Shown here: in pieces, positions 1 through 10,023 of the stretch
Position numbering within the stretch: the first letter of the stretch is position 1
Layout of the letters: each line of letters starts with the position of its first letter
Source: Chloroflexota bacterium
GTDB lineage: Bacteria; Chloroflexota; Dehalococcoidia; FW602-bin16
Direction: 5' to 3'
Assembly (NCBI GenBank): GCA_004297765.1
Contig: SCTZ01000071.1
Location: 1 to 64,000 of the forward strand
DNA length: 64,000 nt
Position numbers and translations under genes: made by a program
The notes under the pieces: generated by a model
The model's database searches: none
What the model was told of the DNA's origin: nothing
The model's input: the letters and a program-made list of their open reading frames with translations, nothing else

Positions 1-583
1 TGTAGATCGCAACGTCTCGTCCCACCTGGGCCGGCAGCACGGACCGCGCCTCGCTGGTAGGCATGGCAAACTCCGGGATCAGGAGAATGGCCCGCAGATC
101 CTCAGGCATCGGAACCTTGGTCCACAGCAATCCCTGCCCCTCGACGACCGTGACGACGCATCCACCGAAGATGGCCGCTCCCACGTTATCGGGATGGCCT
201 TCCAGCTGGCACGCCAGCATGGCGATCTGGTCCTGGTCCAGCGCATCCCCCAGCAGAGCGTTGGCGGCCACCAGCCCGGCCACCGCGGCGGCCGCGCTGC
301 TGCCCAGTCCACGCGCCACCGGGATGCGGTTGTCGATGGTCAGCGACAACGCAGGAAGCGGTCGGCCCACTCGCTCGAAAACCAGTCGCATGGCCCGCAA
401 GACCAGATTATCCGATGCCGACTGAATCGCCTCCGCCCCCTCACCCGTGACAACGGTCTGGGGGCGATCGGACAACTCCACCGTGAACGTGCTATAGATC
501 TGCAGAGCAATAGCCAGGCAGTCAAACCCGGGACCCAGGTTGGCCGTCGTGGCAGGAACGGTCACACGTACTCTCTCTCGCAC
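1..583 (-). CDS. thrB: Homoserine kinase (GHMP family), C-terminus truncated by window edge
   Basis: Reverse-strand translation from GTG at 583: VRERVRVTVPATTANLGPGFDCLAIALQIYSTFTVELSDRP...PVARGLGSSAAAAVAGLVAANALLGDALD; GHMP kinase motif GLGSSAAA. Missing from the ORF track because it has a GTG start and no stop in the window. Confidence 0.9.
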   Translation of the reverse strand, partial: MRERVRVTVPATTANLGPGFDCLAIALQIYSTFTVELSDRPQTVVTGEGAEAIQSASDNLVLRAMRLVFERVGRPLPALSLTIDNRIPVARGLGSSAAAAVAGLVAANALLGDALDQDQIAMLACQLEGHPDNVGAAIFGGCVVTVVEGQGLLWTKVPMPEDLRAILLIPEFAMPTSEARSVLPAQVGRDVAIY

Positions 584-3303
584 TAGGGCCCCCTTTGCAG
601 CATATCAGACAGCCGTCTTAGATCTGCCTCGAAATCCTTCAACTCGGACTGAATCTTTCCGTAGCGCTCTTGAAGAGAACGCGTCAGGTCAATAGCAGCG
701 TTGCTGGCCGAGCCTGAGGGCTGCGGGGGTTGGGCGGAGGGCTGGGGCTGACTCACGCCGGGCGTGGTGGTAATCTCAGTAGCAAAAAGACTGGCTATGG
801 CAGCACTGACGGTCTGCTCCATCACCACACGATTGCCGGCCGCAAGCACGACCCGCTTCATCTCAGGCAAGCTGCTTTGCTCTGCTTGCAGGTAGATGGG
901 CTCCACGTACAGGTTGGATTTCCCGATGGGAATGATGGTCATGTTGCCCCGGATTACCCGTGAACCGGCTTGGTCCCACAGCGACAATTGCTCAGAGATG
1001 CGGGTGTCCTGATCGATGCGCGCCTCCACCTGCAATGGTCCGTAGATCAACTTGTCCTTCGAGTACTTCAAGGCCACCAGACGGCCGTAGTTGGCACCAT
1101 CGCTGCGTGCCGCCAGCCAGGTGATCATGTTGTTCTTGTTGGGTGGCGTATAGGGCAGGATCAGCGCAAACTCCTCGCCGGGTTCGTCCGGCAGACGCAG
1201 AATCACGTAGTAGGGCTCGATACTGCGCAACTGGTTGCCCCGCCCGACCTGAGGAATGGTCCAGGCATCCTCTCGATTGTAGAAGACCCGTGCATCCTGC
1301 ATATGATAGATGCTGTACATACGGGCCTGCACGGAGAACAGATCCTCGGGGTACCGGACGTGGCTCCTGATCTCGGCCGGCATCTGGTCTATCGGAGAGA
1401 ACAACTGCGGAAAGGCCGCGGCGTAGGTTCGGATGATAGGATCCGTGTCGTCCGCGATGAAGAAGCGGACCGAGCCGTCGTACGCGTCAGTCACCACCTT
1501 AACGCTGTTGCGCATATAGTTGACGCGCGCCTGCACGGGTTGCGAGTAAGGATAGTGGTCGCTGTAAGTGTAGGCATCCTGCAGCCAGTAGAGCCTGCCG
1601 TCCGCAATGACCAGGTACGGATCGCGGTCGTATAACAGGAACGGCGCGATCTTCTGGGTACGCTCGCGGATGTCTCGATGCATGAGAAGCTTGCTCTGCT
1701 GCCCGACGTAGCTGGATAGCATCAGGTTGGCGTCTCCCAGTTGCCACGAGAACAGTAGCCTTGTCAAGTAGCCGTTTAGCTGAATTCCCGAGTCACCCTG
1801 ATAATCGCTGTAGGCGTTTTCGTCGCCCTTCGGGTAGTCGAACTCCGGCGTGCCAGTGTTGACGACGACGTAGTCGGAGTCCCGCTCCCCGTAGTAGATC
1901 TCCGGGCGATCGATCTGCAGCTTTCCTTTCGGCGGAACGTCCTGTACGATCAGGTTCGGCAGCCCTTCGGGAGAAACCGCGTTCACGAGGCTGGCAGCCA
2001 CTCCGTAGCCATGGGTGTACTTAAGGCGCCGGTTCACCCAGGTCTGGGCTTCGCTGGAGAGACGAGAGGCGTTCATTTCGCGGGCGCTGAGCATGACCTG
2101 CCGATACTCTCCATCGATAATGTAGCGATCCACGTCGATGTCGCCGAACTCGTAGTAGGCACGGATGCTTTGAATCTGGTTGTAGGTATCGAGCAACGGA
2201 TTCGGATCCAGCAGGCGCACATTGTTTACGCTCCCGCGATTAGCCTGCAAGTCCGCCAGCGTCAGCGATTCCTCAGCCGGGTAGGGTTGCTCCGCTATCC
2301 GATCCAGCGCGTAGGCGGTGCGCGTCGCCTGGATATGGCTCTCGATGTACGGCTTCTCCTTGTCAAGCTCGCTGGGCTGGACCTCGAACCGCTGCACTAT
2401 CGACGGGTAGATGCCTCCGCCCAGCACCATCGCCAAGACCAGCAAAGCGCCCCCGGTCAGAGACAGCAGGTGGCCGCGTCGGAATACGTTGGCGACCAGC
2501 AGCCCAGCCGCCAGGATCGACACGCCAAACAACAGCAGTAGCATAGGCTGGTTAGCGTGGACGTCGGTGTAGCCGGCCCCGAAGATGGCCCGCCGCTGGG
2601 TGAGAAGCAATTCGTATCGACTCAGCCAATAGTGCCAAGCCAGGAGTAGCAATAGAGCAGCCCCCAGCAGCGACAGGTGTGCCTTTACGCCCCGACTGAC
2701 GGACAACTGAATGTGCACCGTCCCTCCCCGCGCACCAAGCTCCCCCGCGCTAGCAGGCAGTTGAGGCACGATCAGCCGAAGCGTATACACGGCCGCCGTC
2801 CCGATGAAGACCAGGGCGACGAGACCGACGAGCCAGGAGTGCAGGAACCGGTAGAACGGAAGAAGGAAGACGTAGAACGACACGTCGCGACCGTATATGG
2901 GATCGATGGTCTCAAACGGGATGGCCAGCGCGTAGCGGAGCACGGTGTCCCACTGACCGGAAGCGGCGGCCCCCATGATCACGGCCAGCACCAGCCCCAT
3001 CAGGATCAGAACGCCCGTGAAAAGACGCTCAGTGGCTCTGCCCTCGATCGAGGCGACGAACTGCCAGAGATTGTGGTCACCGTGGGACAACCTGCGCGCC
3101 GTGAAGGTGCTGGCACACCAGACGACGAAGAAGACGATCGCAGCTCCAAAGAAAAGTAGAACCTTGACGATGAGAGTCGTGGCGAGGATGCTCTGCAGAC
3201 CGACGCTCGCGTACCAGAGCCAATCGGCGTAGATGCCACCGAGCACCAGGGCGACGATGAACAGCACCGCAAGTACCCCGAGTGTTACCAGCCTTGCTCG
3301 CAC
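583..3303 (-). CDS. UPF0182 (COG1615) family multi-pass membrane protein
   Basis: 906 aa; seven or so N-terminal TM segments followed by the conserved soluble region (YIESHIQATRTAYALD, NVRLLDPNPLLDTYNQIQSIRAYYEFGDIDVDRY). Confidence 0.9.
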   Translation of the reverse strand: MRARLVTLGVLAVLFIVALVLGGIYADWLWYASVGLQSILATTLIVKVLLFFGAAIVFFVVWCASTFTARRLSHGDHNLWQFVASIEGRATERLFTGVLILMGLVLAVIMGAAASGQWDTVLRYALAIPFETIDPIYGRDVSFYVFLLPFYRFLHSWLVGLVALVFIGTAAVYTLRLIVPQLPASAGELGARGGTVHIQLSVSRGVKAHLSLLGAALLLLLAWHYWLSRYELLLTQRRAIFGAGYTDVHANQPMLLLLFGVSILAAGLLVANVFRRGHLLSLTGGALLVLAMVLGGGIYPSIVQRFEVQPSELDKEKPYIESHIQATRTAYALDRIAEQPYPAEESLTLADLQANRGSVNNVRLLDPNPLLDTYNQIQSIRAYYEFGDIDVDRYIIDGEYRQVMLSAREMNASRLSSEAQTWVNRRLKYTHGYGVAASLVNAVSPEGLPNLIVQDVPPKGKLQIDRPEIYYGERDSDYVVVNTGTPEFDYPKGDENAYSDYQGDSGIQLNGYLTRLLFSWQLGDANLMLSSYVGQQSKLLMHRDIRERTQKIAPFLLYDRDPYLVIADGRLYWLQDAYTYSDHYPYSQPVQARVNYMRNSVKVVTDAYDGSVRFFIADDTDPIIRTYAAAFPQLFSPIDQMPAEIRSHVRYPEDLFSVQARMYSIYHMQDARVFYNREDAWTIPQVGRGNQLRSIEPYYVILRLPDEPGEEFALILPYTPPNKNNMITWLAARSDGANYGRLVALKYSKDKLIYGPLQVEARIDQDTRISEQLSLWDQAGSRVIRGNMTIIPIGKSNLYVEPIYLQAEQSSLPEMKRVVLAAGNRVVMEQTVSAAIASLFATEITTTPGVSQPQPSAQPPQPSGSASNAAIDLTRSLQERYGKIQSELKDFEADLRRLSDMLQRGP

Positions 3304-3470
3304 CGATACCGACCTCCGCTCCAGGATGGTAGATTATAGCATCGGCCCCTCGGTAATTCAATACACAAACCTACACGCGAGCAGTGGCATGGTCGGGTGG
3401 GCGCCGTTTGTCATCGGATAGGTCCACTGCTACAATTCGATCAAGTGGCGCTATCGGGAATCGTCTCTGT

Positions 3471-3509
3471 CCGATCGGACCGATCGGTCCGATCCGACTG
3501 ATCGGACGG
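3471..3509. repeat. Short-period (about 9 bp) palindromic repeat, CGATCGGAC-type units
   Basis: ccgatcggaccgatcggtccgatccgactgatcggacgg upstream of murJ; related copy at 54795-54836. Confidence 0.75.
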
Positions 3510-3559
3510 ATGCGCATCCTTATCAGTAGTAGGGTATCAATCTCTGTTGGAATCAACCG

Positions 3560-5116
3560 TTGGCTAGCCGCACCAAGGCTATCGTTTCGGCCACCGCCAT
3601 CTTGATGGTGGCCTTCGTGGCGAGCCGCGTGCTTGGGTTGGCGCGCGATATCGTCATCGCCCACGCCTTCGGCACCAGCGCCGAGCTGGACGCCTATAAC
3701 GCCGCCTTCCGACTGCCAGACTTCGTCTTCCAGCTTGTGGCCGGTGGAGCCTTCGCCAGCGCGATCATTCCAGTCTTCAGCACCTACGCTACCCGGCGGG
3801 GTCCCGAAGAAGCCTGGCGCATCGTCAGCGCTGTGGCCAACGCCGTCGTGCTCGGCGCGCTGCTCATCGCCCTAGCCGCCTTAGTCCTCGCCCCCAGGCT
3901 CGTTCCATGGCTGGTCCCGGAGTTCTCCCCCGCGCATCAAAGCTTGGTCGTGAATCTCACGCGCGTGATGCTCATTTCGCCCGTGGCGTTCAGCGTGAGC
4001 ATCGTAGTCACCAGCGTTCTGAATGCCCGCCAGCATTTCCTCTGGCCGGCCATCGCTCCGATCGTCTACAACCTGTCCACCATCACGGGGGCCTTGCTTG
4101 CCACCACCGGATTGGGCATTTATGGATTGGCGGCGGGAGTGGCCGCCGGCTCGGTGTTGCACCTGGCCGTCCAGCTACCAGCCCTGTCGCGCTGCGGCGC
4201 GCGCTACAATCTAACGCTGGATCTAGGTCATCCGGGAGTGCGTGAGGTCCTCAGGTTGCTCTTGCCCAGAACCATCGGTCTGACCGCGGCCCAGATCAGC
4301 CTTGTGGTCTACACGGCCCTAGCTTCGGGTCTGGCCAGCGGCAGCATCGCCTCCCTCAACTACGCCTGGCTCTTGACTATGATGCCACTGGGTATCTTCG
4401 GGATCGCCGTGGCCAACGCCGTCTTTCCCACACTCGCCGAGCAAGTGGCAGAGCACGATCTGGATAGTCTAAGACGGACTGTGCACGGCGCGCTGCGCAT
4501 GGTCCTGTTTCTCACGATCCCGGCTAGCGTTGGACTGATCACGCTGCGTGTGCCGCTGATCGCCCTGCTGTTCCAGCGAGGCAGCTTCGACCAGCAATCG
4601 ACGCAGATGACGGCCTGGGCCCTTCTCTTCTTCGCGGCAGGGCTCTTCGCCCATGCTACCCTGGAGGTCGTCACGCGCGCCTTCTATGCGTTGCATGACA
4701 CGCTCACGCCAGTGACCCTGGCCGTCGTGTCCATGATACTAAACGTCGGCTTGAGCTTTGTGCTGGTGCGCTTTCTGCAACATGGAGGGCTGGCTTTGAG
4801 CATGTCCATCGCAACGATGGTCGAGGCAAGCTTCTTGCTAGTGATTCTGTCCCGACGCGTGCCCCAGCTAGTAGACTGGCGTCTCGCAGCGGCCTGCGGC
4901 AAGGTCCTGACCGCGGCGGGGGTTATGGGTGGCGTGATCGGCGTACTGGGCTCACGCGGTTTCATCGAACAGACCTCCGAGATGACGCAGTTGGTGGCCG
5001 TCGTCGCGGCCGCGATGCTGGGCGGTTTCGTCTATCTGGGGATCGCGCTCGTCTTGAGATCCGATGAGATCGGCGCAGCCTTGCGGGCTCTTGCAAATAT
5101 CCGGAAAAAGATATAA
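3560..5116 (+). CDS. murJ: Lipid II flippase MurJ / MviN family
   Basis: 518 aa polytopic protein; FVASRVLGLARDIVIAHAFGTSAELDAYNAAFRLPDFVFQLVAGGAFASAIIPVF is a typical MurJ N-terminus. Confidence 0.93.
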   Translation: MASRTKAIVSATAILMVAFVASRVLGLARDIVIAHAFGTSAELDAYNAAFRLPDFVFQLVAGGAFASAIIPVFSTYATRRGPEEAWRIVSAVANAVVLGALLIALAALVLAPRLVPWLVPEFSPAHQSLVVNLTRVMLISPVAFSVSIVVTSVLNARQHFLWPAIAPIVYNLSTITGALLATTGLGIYGLAAGVAAGSVLHLAVQLPALSRCGARYNLTLDLGHPGVREVLRLLLPRTIGLTAAQISLVVYTALASGLASGSIASLNYAWLLTMMPLGIFGIAVANAVFPTLAEQVAEHDLDSLRRTVHGALRMVLFLTIPASVGLITLRVPLIALLFQRGSFDQQSTQMTAWALLFFAAGLFAHATLEVVTRAFYALHDTLTPVTLAVVSMILNVGLSFVLVRFLQHGGLALSMSIATMVEASFLLVILSRRVPQLVDWRLAAACGKVLTAAGVMGGVIGVLGSRGFIEQTSEMTQLVAVVAAAMLGGFVYLGIALVLRSDEIGAALRALANIRKKI

Positions 5117-5221
5117 AATCTGCGACACTCAGCGCCTCACAGGCTGCGAAGGCTGTGCAGGAACGAAACGTGCACACTTGACCTTCGATGCCGAGGTGTT
5201 GTATCTTCAAAGAGGTGGGGC

Positions 5222-6058
5222 ATGACCCAATACCAGCCCGAGGAGAAGGCTCGGCTGAAGCGGCAACTTACTGAGCAGGCGATCTCGCTGGCCATGCAGA
5301 GCCGCTGGGAAGAGGCCGTCTCCGCCAACCAGACGATTATCGACGTCCACCCATCAGATGTGGACGCGTACAACCGTCTGGGCAAGGCCTACACGGAGCT
5401 CGGCCGCTATCCGGACGCCAGTGCCGCTTACGGACGAGCTTTAGAGGTTGATCCGAACAACTCAATCGCCAAGAAGAACCTGACGCGACTCTCTCATCTG
5501 AGTCAGACCAGGGCGGAGGCTCCCCTGGCAGAGAAAGTCGACCCCCGGCTGTTCATCGAGGAGATGGGCAAGACGGGCTTCACCGAGTTGCAGCATCCGG
5601 CACCCCGGAACGTCATCGCGAAGATGAGCGCTGGCGATCCGGTCTATCTCAAGCCGGTCGGGCCGCAACTGGAGGTGGCGAACGCGCGGGGCGAGTATCT
5701 CGGAAGAATCGAGCCGCGCTTGTCGTTACGTCTCCTCAACTTCATGAATCACGGAAATCAATACGCGGCTGGCATCACAAGCTTGGATGACAGTAACATC
5801 CGCATCATCATCAAAGAAGTTCACCAAGACCCCAGCATGGCCGGCCGAGTTTCCTTCCCGCCCAGAGGGCCGGAAGGAATCCGCCCCTATATCAAGGACA
5901 GCCTCCTGCGCTACGAGCTCGAGGACGAGGAACTCCTCGATGAAGGCGAGTATCCCGAGGGACACTGGGAGGCAGAGCCTGAGCAACTTGGCGAGGAGAC
6001 CGAACTCTACGAAGAGGAAGGACATCCTCCCGAGAAGCCAGAGGAGTTCGAACTCTAG
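5222..6058 (+). CDS. TPR-repeat protein with an uncharacterised C-terminal domain and acidic tail
   Basis: 278 aa; TPR motif AYNRLGKAYTELGRYPDASAAYGRALEVDPNN; Glu-rich C-terminus. Confidence 0.8.
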   Translation: MTQYQPEEKARLKRQLTEQAISLAMQSRWEEAVSANQTIIDVHPSDVDAYNRLGKAYTELGRYPDASAAYGRALEVDPNNSIAKKNLTRLSHLSQTRAEAPLAEKVDPRLFIEEMGKTGFTELQHPAPRNVIAKMSAGDPVYLKPVGPQLEVANARGEYLGRIEPRLSLRLLNFMNHGNQYAAGITSLDDSNIRIIIKEVHQDPSMAGRVSFPPRGPEGIRPYIKDSLLRYELEDEELLDEGEYPEGHWEAEPEQLGEETELYEEEGHPPEKPEEFEL

Positions 6059-6270
6059 CGAGTTCCGCAGCCGATCACATCGAGGTCCTCCACCACCAGC
6101 GCCCACCAGTGTCGTGGCGACCGGTACGGGCGGTGGGATATCCGAGAGACGCCGGCAGCGGACTGGAACGGCAGGGGCAAGGAGCCGCCCTCGGGTGGCA
6201 CTGCGGCGAAATGGCGCAAGGGGGCGCCGGCAATCTTGGGTCTCGGGAGCTTCGAAGCAACGACGCCGAA

Positions 6271-6293
6271 GCCTCTCTTTAGGAGAGGCTTTG
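6271..6293 (+). terminator. Candidate intrinsic terminator
   Basis: gcctctc-tttag-gagaggc perfect 7-bp stem followed by a short ttt, between the TPR gene and the zinc-ribbon gene. Confidence 0.4.
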
Positions 6294-6347
6294 CCTATTG
6301 TTGGGACGAGGCCTTGAGATACGCACACTAAAAGCGGGAGGACCTCG

Positions 6348-6650
6348 GTGAACTATTCAGACAAGTACCTGAAGTGTCGTGACTGCGAGGCGGACTTTAC
6401 TTTCACCGCGGGAGAACAGGAGTTCTACGCCTTGAAGGGTCTGCAGAACGATCCACAGCGCTGCCCGGCGTGCCGAGCGCTGAAGCGGCAGCAGCGCTAC
6501 GGCGGCGTTCAGCGCGACATGCATCAGGTAGTTTGCTCTGAGTGCGGCGCAAGTGCCCTCGTGCCCTTCAACCCGCGGCAGGATCGGCCGGTCTATTGCA
6601 GCCCTTGTTTCGACAAGGTGCGCGCCGCCCGAGCCGAGGCCGAGGCGTAG
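6348..6650 (+). CDS. Small protein with two zinc-ribbon-like cysteine pairs
   Basis: 100 aa; CRDCEADFTFTAGEQEFYALKGLQNDPQRCPACR and VVCSECGASALVPFNPRQDRPVYCSPCF. Confidence 0.85.
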   Translation: MNYSDKYLKCRDCEADFTFTAGEQEFYALKGLQNDPQRCPACRALKRQQRYGGVQRDMHQVVCSECGASALVPFNPRQDRPVYCSPCFDKVRAARAEAEA

Positions 6651-6889
6651 CCTCTACGGCGGCAACTCGCACACCCAGACAACAACTGAACAGCTACTAG
6701 CGAGCCAGAAACATTCTGAGCCGAGCGGTGGGGCTGCCAGCGTCGCCAGCCTTGCACCCGATCATAGTGGTGTGCTCTCGCGTGCCCATAGGTTCATGGC
6801 GCCGCCGATAGCATGATCGATCGCTTGCGAACACCCCCGGGTTGGTATTTCTGTGCCCCCCAGAGCCTCATCTGGCCGCCTGGTTCGGG

Positions 6890-6918
6890 TTGACAAGGAC
6901 TCCTGTTTAGGCTATCCT
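6890..6918 (+). promoter_or_regulatory. Sigma70-type promoter for gyrA
   Basis: TTGACA (6890-6895), 17-nt spacer, TATCCT (6913-6918). Confidence 0.7.
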
Positions 6919-6954
6919 AATGGAGTATTCTTGCCCCCCGGAGGTCAGTTCCCC

Positions 6955-9537
6955 ATGGAGATAGGTACCGTCAGACTCGTCAACGTCGAAGACGAGATGA
7001 AGGCATCCTACCTGGACTACGCCATGAGCGTGATCGTCTCGCGCGCGCTGCCGGACGTTCGCGACGGGCTAAAGCCAGTCCATAGACGCATCCTGTACGC
7101 CATGGACGGCCTGTCGCTGCATTTCGACAGCCCGTACAAGAAAAGCGCGCGTATCGTCGGAGAGGTGCTCGGCAAGTACCATCCCCACGGCGATGCGCCG
7201 GTCTACGATGCCATGGTCCGGATGGCTCAGGACTTCTCCATGCGTTACCCTCTCATCGACGGGCAAGGCAACTTCGGCAGCGTAGACAACGATCCACCGG
7301 CGGCAATGCGCTACACTGAGGCCCGCATGGCGGCCCTGGCCGAGGAGTTGCTGGCGGACATCGACAAGGACACCGTGGACTTCACGGACAACTTCGATGG
7401 CTCGCTGAAGGAGCCGCTGGTCTTGCCGGGCAAAGTGCCCAACCTGCTGGTGAACGGCTCCGCGGGTATCGCCGTGGGCATGGCCACCAACATTCCGCCC
7501 CATAATCTGACCGAAGTCTGCAATGGCATCGCCCACCTTATCGAGCATCCTGACGCGACGGTCGAGGATCTCGTAGCAATCGTTCAGGGTCCGGACTTCC
7601 CGACCGCGGGGATCATTCTGGGGACCGAGGGCATCAAGAGCGCCTACTCGACCGGTCACGGTCGGATCGTCGTGCGCGCCCGCGCTCACATCGAGGAGAT
7701 GAGCAAGGGCGGCCGCATGCAGATCATCGTCACCGAGTTGCCATTCCAGGTCAACAAAGCCGGCCTCATCGAGAAGATGGCCGATCTAGTCAAAGAGAAG
7801 AAGATCGAGGGAATCAGCGAGCTCCGCGACGAGTCAGACCGCCAGGGAATGCGGATCGTCATCGAGCTGCGCAAAGACTGCAAGCCCAAGCAGGTTCTAA
7901 ACAACCTGTACAAACATACGGCTATGCAATCGGCCTTTTCCGTCAATATGCTAGCACTGGTAGACGGGGCACCGCGCGTCCTGACGCTGAAGATGGTCCT
8001 CCAGCAATACCTGAACCATCGCCGCGAGGTGATCACGCGGCGCACTCAGTTCGAGCTGCAGAAGGCCAAGGACCGCGCGCACATCCTGGAAGGTCTGCGC
8101 ATCGCGCTGGACAACCTGGACGCCATCATCAGCACCATTCGCAAGTCGCAGACGGCTGAATCGGCGCGCAACAACCTCATGAAAGACTTCAAGCTCACGC
8201 AGATCCAGGCCCAGGCTATCCTGGACATGCAGCTACGCCGACTGGCTGCCCTCGAGCGCAAGAAGATCATGGACGAGTACGCGGAGGTGCTCAAGACCAT
8301 CGCCTACCTCGAGGATCTTCTGGCCAACCCCCAGAAGATCCTGTATCTGATTCGCGATGAGTTGGGCGAACTGAAGGAGAGGTTCGGCGATGCGCGCCGC
8401 ACCCGCATCCTGAAGGAAGAGCTCACCGACTTCACCGAAGAGGACCTCATCCCCGACCAGGAGATGGTGGTCAGCCTGAGCACGAAGGGCTATATCAAGC
8501 GAGTCTCCAGCGATACGTACCGCTCGCAGCGGCGCGGCGGTCGCGGCATTACGGGCGTCGTGACACGCGAGGCGGAGAGTGTGCAGCAACTGCTGGTCAC
8601 CAGCACCCACAGCAGCATCCTCTTCTTTACCGATCGCGGGCGTGTCTTCCAGTCCAAGTGCCACGAGATCCCGGACTCGTCGCGTCAGGCGAAAGGGCTG
8701 CCCCTAATCAACCTGATCGCCCTCGACCAGAACGAGGCGGTCACGGCCATGGTTGCCGTGCGCAACTTCGAGCAAGGGCACTACCTGGTGCTAGCAACCC
8801 GGCGCGGCGAGATCAAGAAAACCGCCGTGGACGAGTTCGCCTCTGTCCGCAGCAGCGGCATCATCGCCATGGACCTGGAGGAGGGCGATGCCCTGATCGT
8901 CGCTCGCGCCATCCCGGCCAAGGGCGACGTCATCATGGTCACCCAGCAGGGTCAATCCATTCGCTTCCCGGTCGCGGAACTCCGCTCCGCGTCCCGCGCT
9001 AGCGGCGGGGTGCGCGGCATTCGTCTGGAAGTGGGCGATCGATTGGTCGCTATGGACGTGGTTGACCCGGAGGCCGATCTGCTGGTGGTCAGCAGCGCCG
9101 GCTACGGCAAGCGCACCGCCCTGTCAGAGTACACCCTCCAGGGTCGCGGCGGCGGCGGCATCCGCACGCTAAAGGTCACCCCCAAGACCGGCGATCTGGT
9201 GGCTGCGCGTGTGGTCACCGACGCCGACGAGCTCATGATCGTTTCCAGCGAGGGCATCGTCCTACGCACACCGATAGGAAGCATCCAGCGCTACGGTCGA
9301 TCCAGCCAGGGCGTCAGCCTGATGCGCGTGGAGCAGAACGACCGGGTCGCCTCCATCGCCATCGTCCGAGCCACGGATGGAGATGGTCCGGAGACGAGCA
9401 CCGACCCAGGCTCCGCCCCCACCAAGGGGCGCCCGAGCGCCGCCGAGAAGTCCCGCGGCAGCGGTCTGGCCATCGATAAGCTCCCGGGCTCTGTGCCCCC
9501 CAAGAAAAGTGGGCCATCGGCCACACGGAAGCGCTAG
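6955..9537 (+). CDS. gyrA: DNA gyrase subunit A
   Basis: [50 protein letters not shown]; GyrA box QRRGGRG present. ATG 6955 has GGAGG upstream and lies downstream of the 6890-6918 promoter, so the 6853 start in the track is probably too long. Confidence 0.95.
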   Translation: MEIGTVRLVNVEDEMKASYLDYAMSVIVSRALPDVRDGLKPVHRRILYAMDGLSLHFDSPYKKSARIVGEVLGKYHPHGDAPVYDAMVRMAQDFSMRYPLIDGQGNFGSVDNDPPAAMRYTEARMAALAEELLADIDKDTVDFTDNFDGSLKEPLVLPGKVPNLLVNGSAGIAVGMATNIPPHNLTEVCNGIAHLIEHPDATVEDLVAIVQGPDFPTAGIILGTEGIKSAYSTGHGRIVVRARAHIEEMSKGGRMQIIVTELPFQVNKAGLIEKMADLVKEKKIEGISELRDESDRQGMRIVIELRKDCKPKQVLNNLYKHTAMQSAFSVNMLALVDGAPRVLTLKMVLQQYLNHRREVITRRTQFELQKAKDRAHILEGLRIALDNLDAIISTIRKSQTAESARNNLMKDFKLTQIQAQAILDMQLRRLAALERKKIMDEYAEVLKTIAYLEDLLANPQKILYLIRDELGELKERFGDARRTRILKEELTDFTEEDLIPDQEMVVSLSTKGYIKRVSSDTYRSQRRGGRGITGVVTREAESVQQLLVTSTHSSILFFTDRGRVFQSKCHEIPDSSRQAKGLPLINLIALDQNEAVTAMVAVRNFEQGHYLVLATRRGEIKKTAVDEFASVRSSGIIAMDLEEGDALIVARAIPAKGDVIMVTQQGQSIRFPVAELRSASRASGGVRGIRLEVGDRLVAMDVVDPEADLLVVSSAGYGKRTALSEYTLQGRGGGGIRTLKVTPKTGDLVAARVVTDADELMIVSSEGIVLRTPIGSIQRYGRSSQGVSLMRVEQNDRVASIAIVRATDGDGPETSTDPGSAPTKGRPSAAEKSRGSGLAIDKLPGSVPPKKSGPSATRKR

Positions 9538-9706
9538 CCGTCGACCGAACGCTTCACTCAATCAACAGCCCCCTTCCCGTCACCTGCTCCGCTCGCCCAG
9601 ACGAGTCGTCTCTGGCTACAGCGTCTGGTTGCTTCCTGCAGATCGGCTACACGACACCCGGCCTATCCCTGATCGGCCTTCCTGGCAGTCAAGAGAAGAA
9701 CAACAG

Positions 9707-9940
9707 CTACTTCGAATGAGCGGACTTGAGCCTGCTACTCCACGACTTCTTCAGAGTATCCAGACCTGGGTACTTTCCAGGCTTGTATGCCCCGCCAGGA
9801 ACGAACGTTGTTGCTTTCTCACCCTCGGTATTCTTTGCAACAGGCCCCGTTTGTCGCTTAGTTGCAGGACCTCGGATAAGACGAATCTCGCTCCCTTGGA
9901 TATGTATCGTGCGTGAAGTCGACCGTCGAGTAGTACTCAT
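9707..9940 (-). CDS. Small basic hypothetical protein (77 aa) downstream of the SIR2-like gene
   Basis: MSTTRRSTSRTIHIQGSEIRLIRGPATKRQTGPVAKNTEGEKATTFVPGGAYKPGKYPGLDTLKKSWSSRLKSAHSK; same strand, about 83 nt after the SIR2-like stop. No family recognised. Confidence 0.5.
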   Translation of the reverse strand: MSTTRRSTSRTIHIQGSEIRLIRGPATKRQTGPVAKNTEGEKATTFVPGGAYKPGKYPGLDTLKKSWSSRLKSAHSK

Positions 9941-10023
9941 GGCTGGTTCCTCTTCTGTCTTGGGCACGATAGACATTCATGCTCATTCAAAGTATAGCAG
10001 ATGCTCAGCCCAGAATAAACCTC

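Noticed and set aside
6853-6954. 34-aa N-terminal extension of GyrA in the ORF track
   Set aside because: The TTGACA-N17-TATCCT promoter lies inside it and ATG 6955 has a proper RBS and the family N-terminus.
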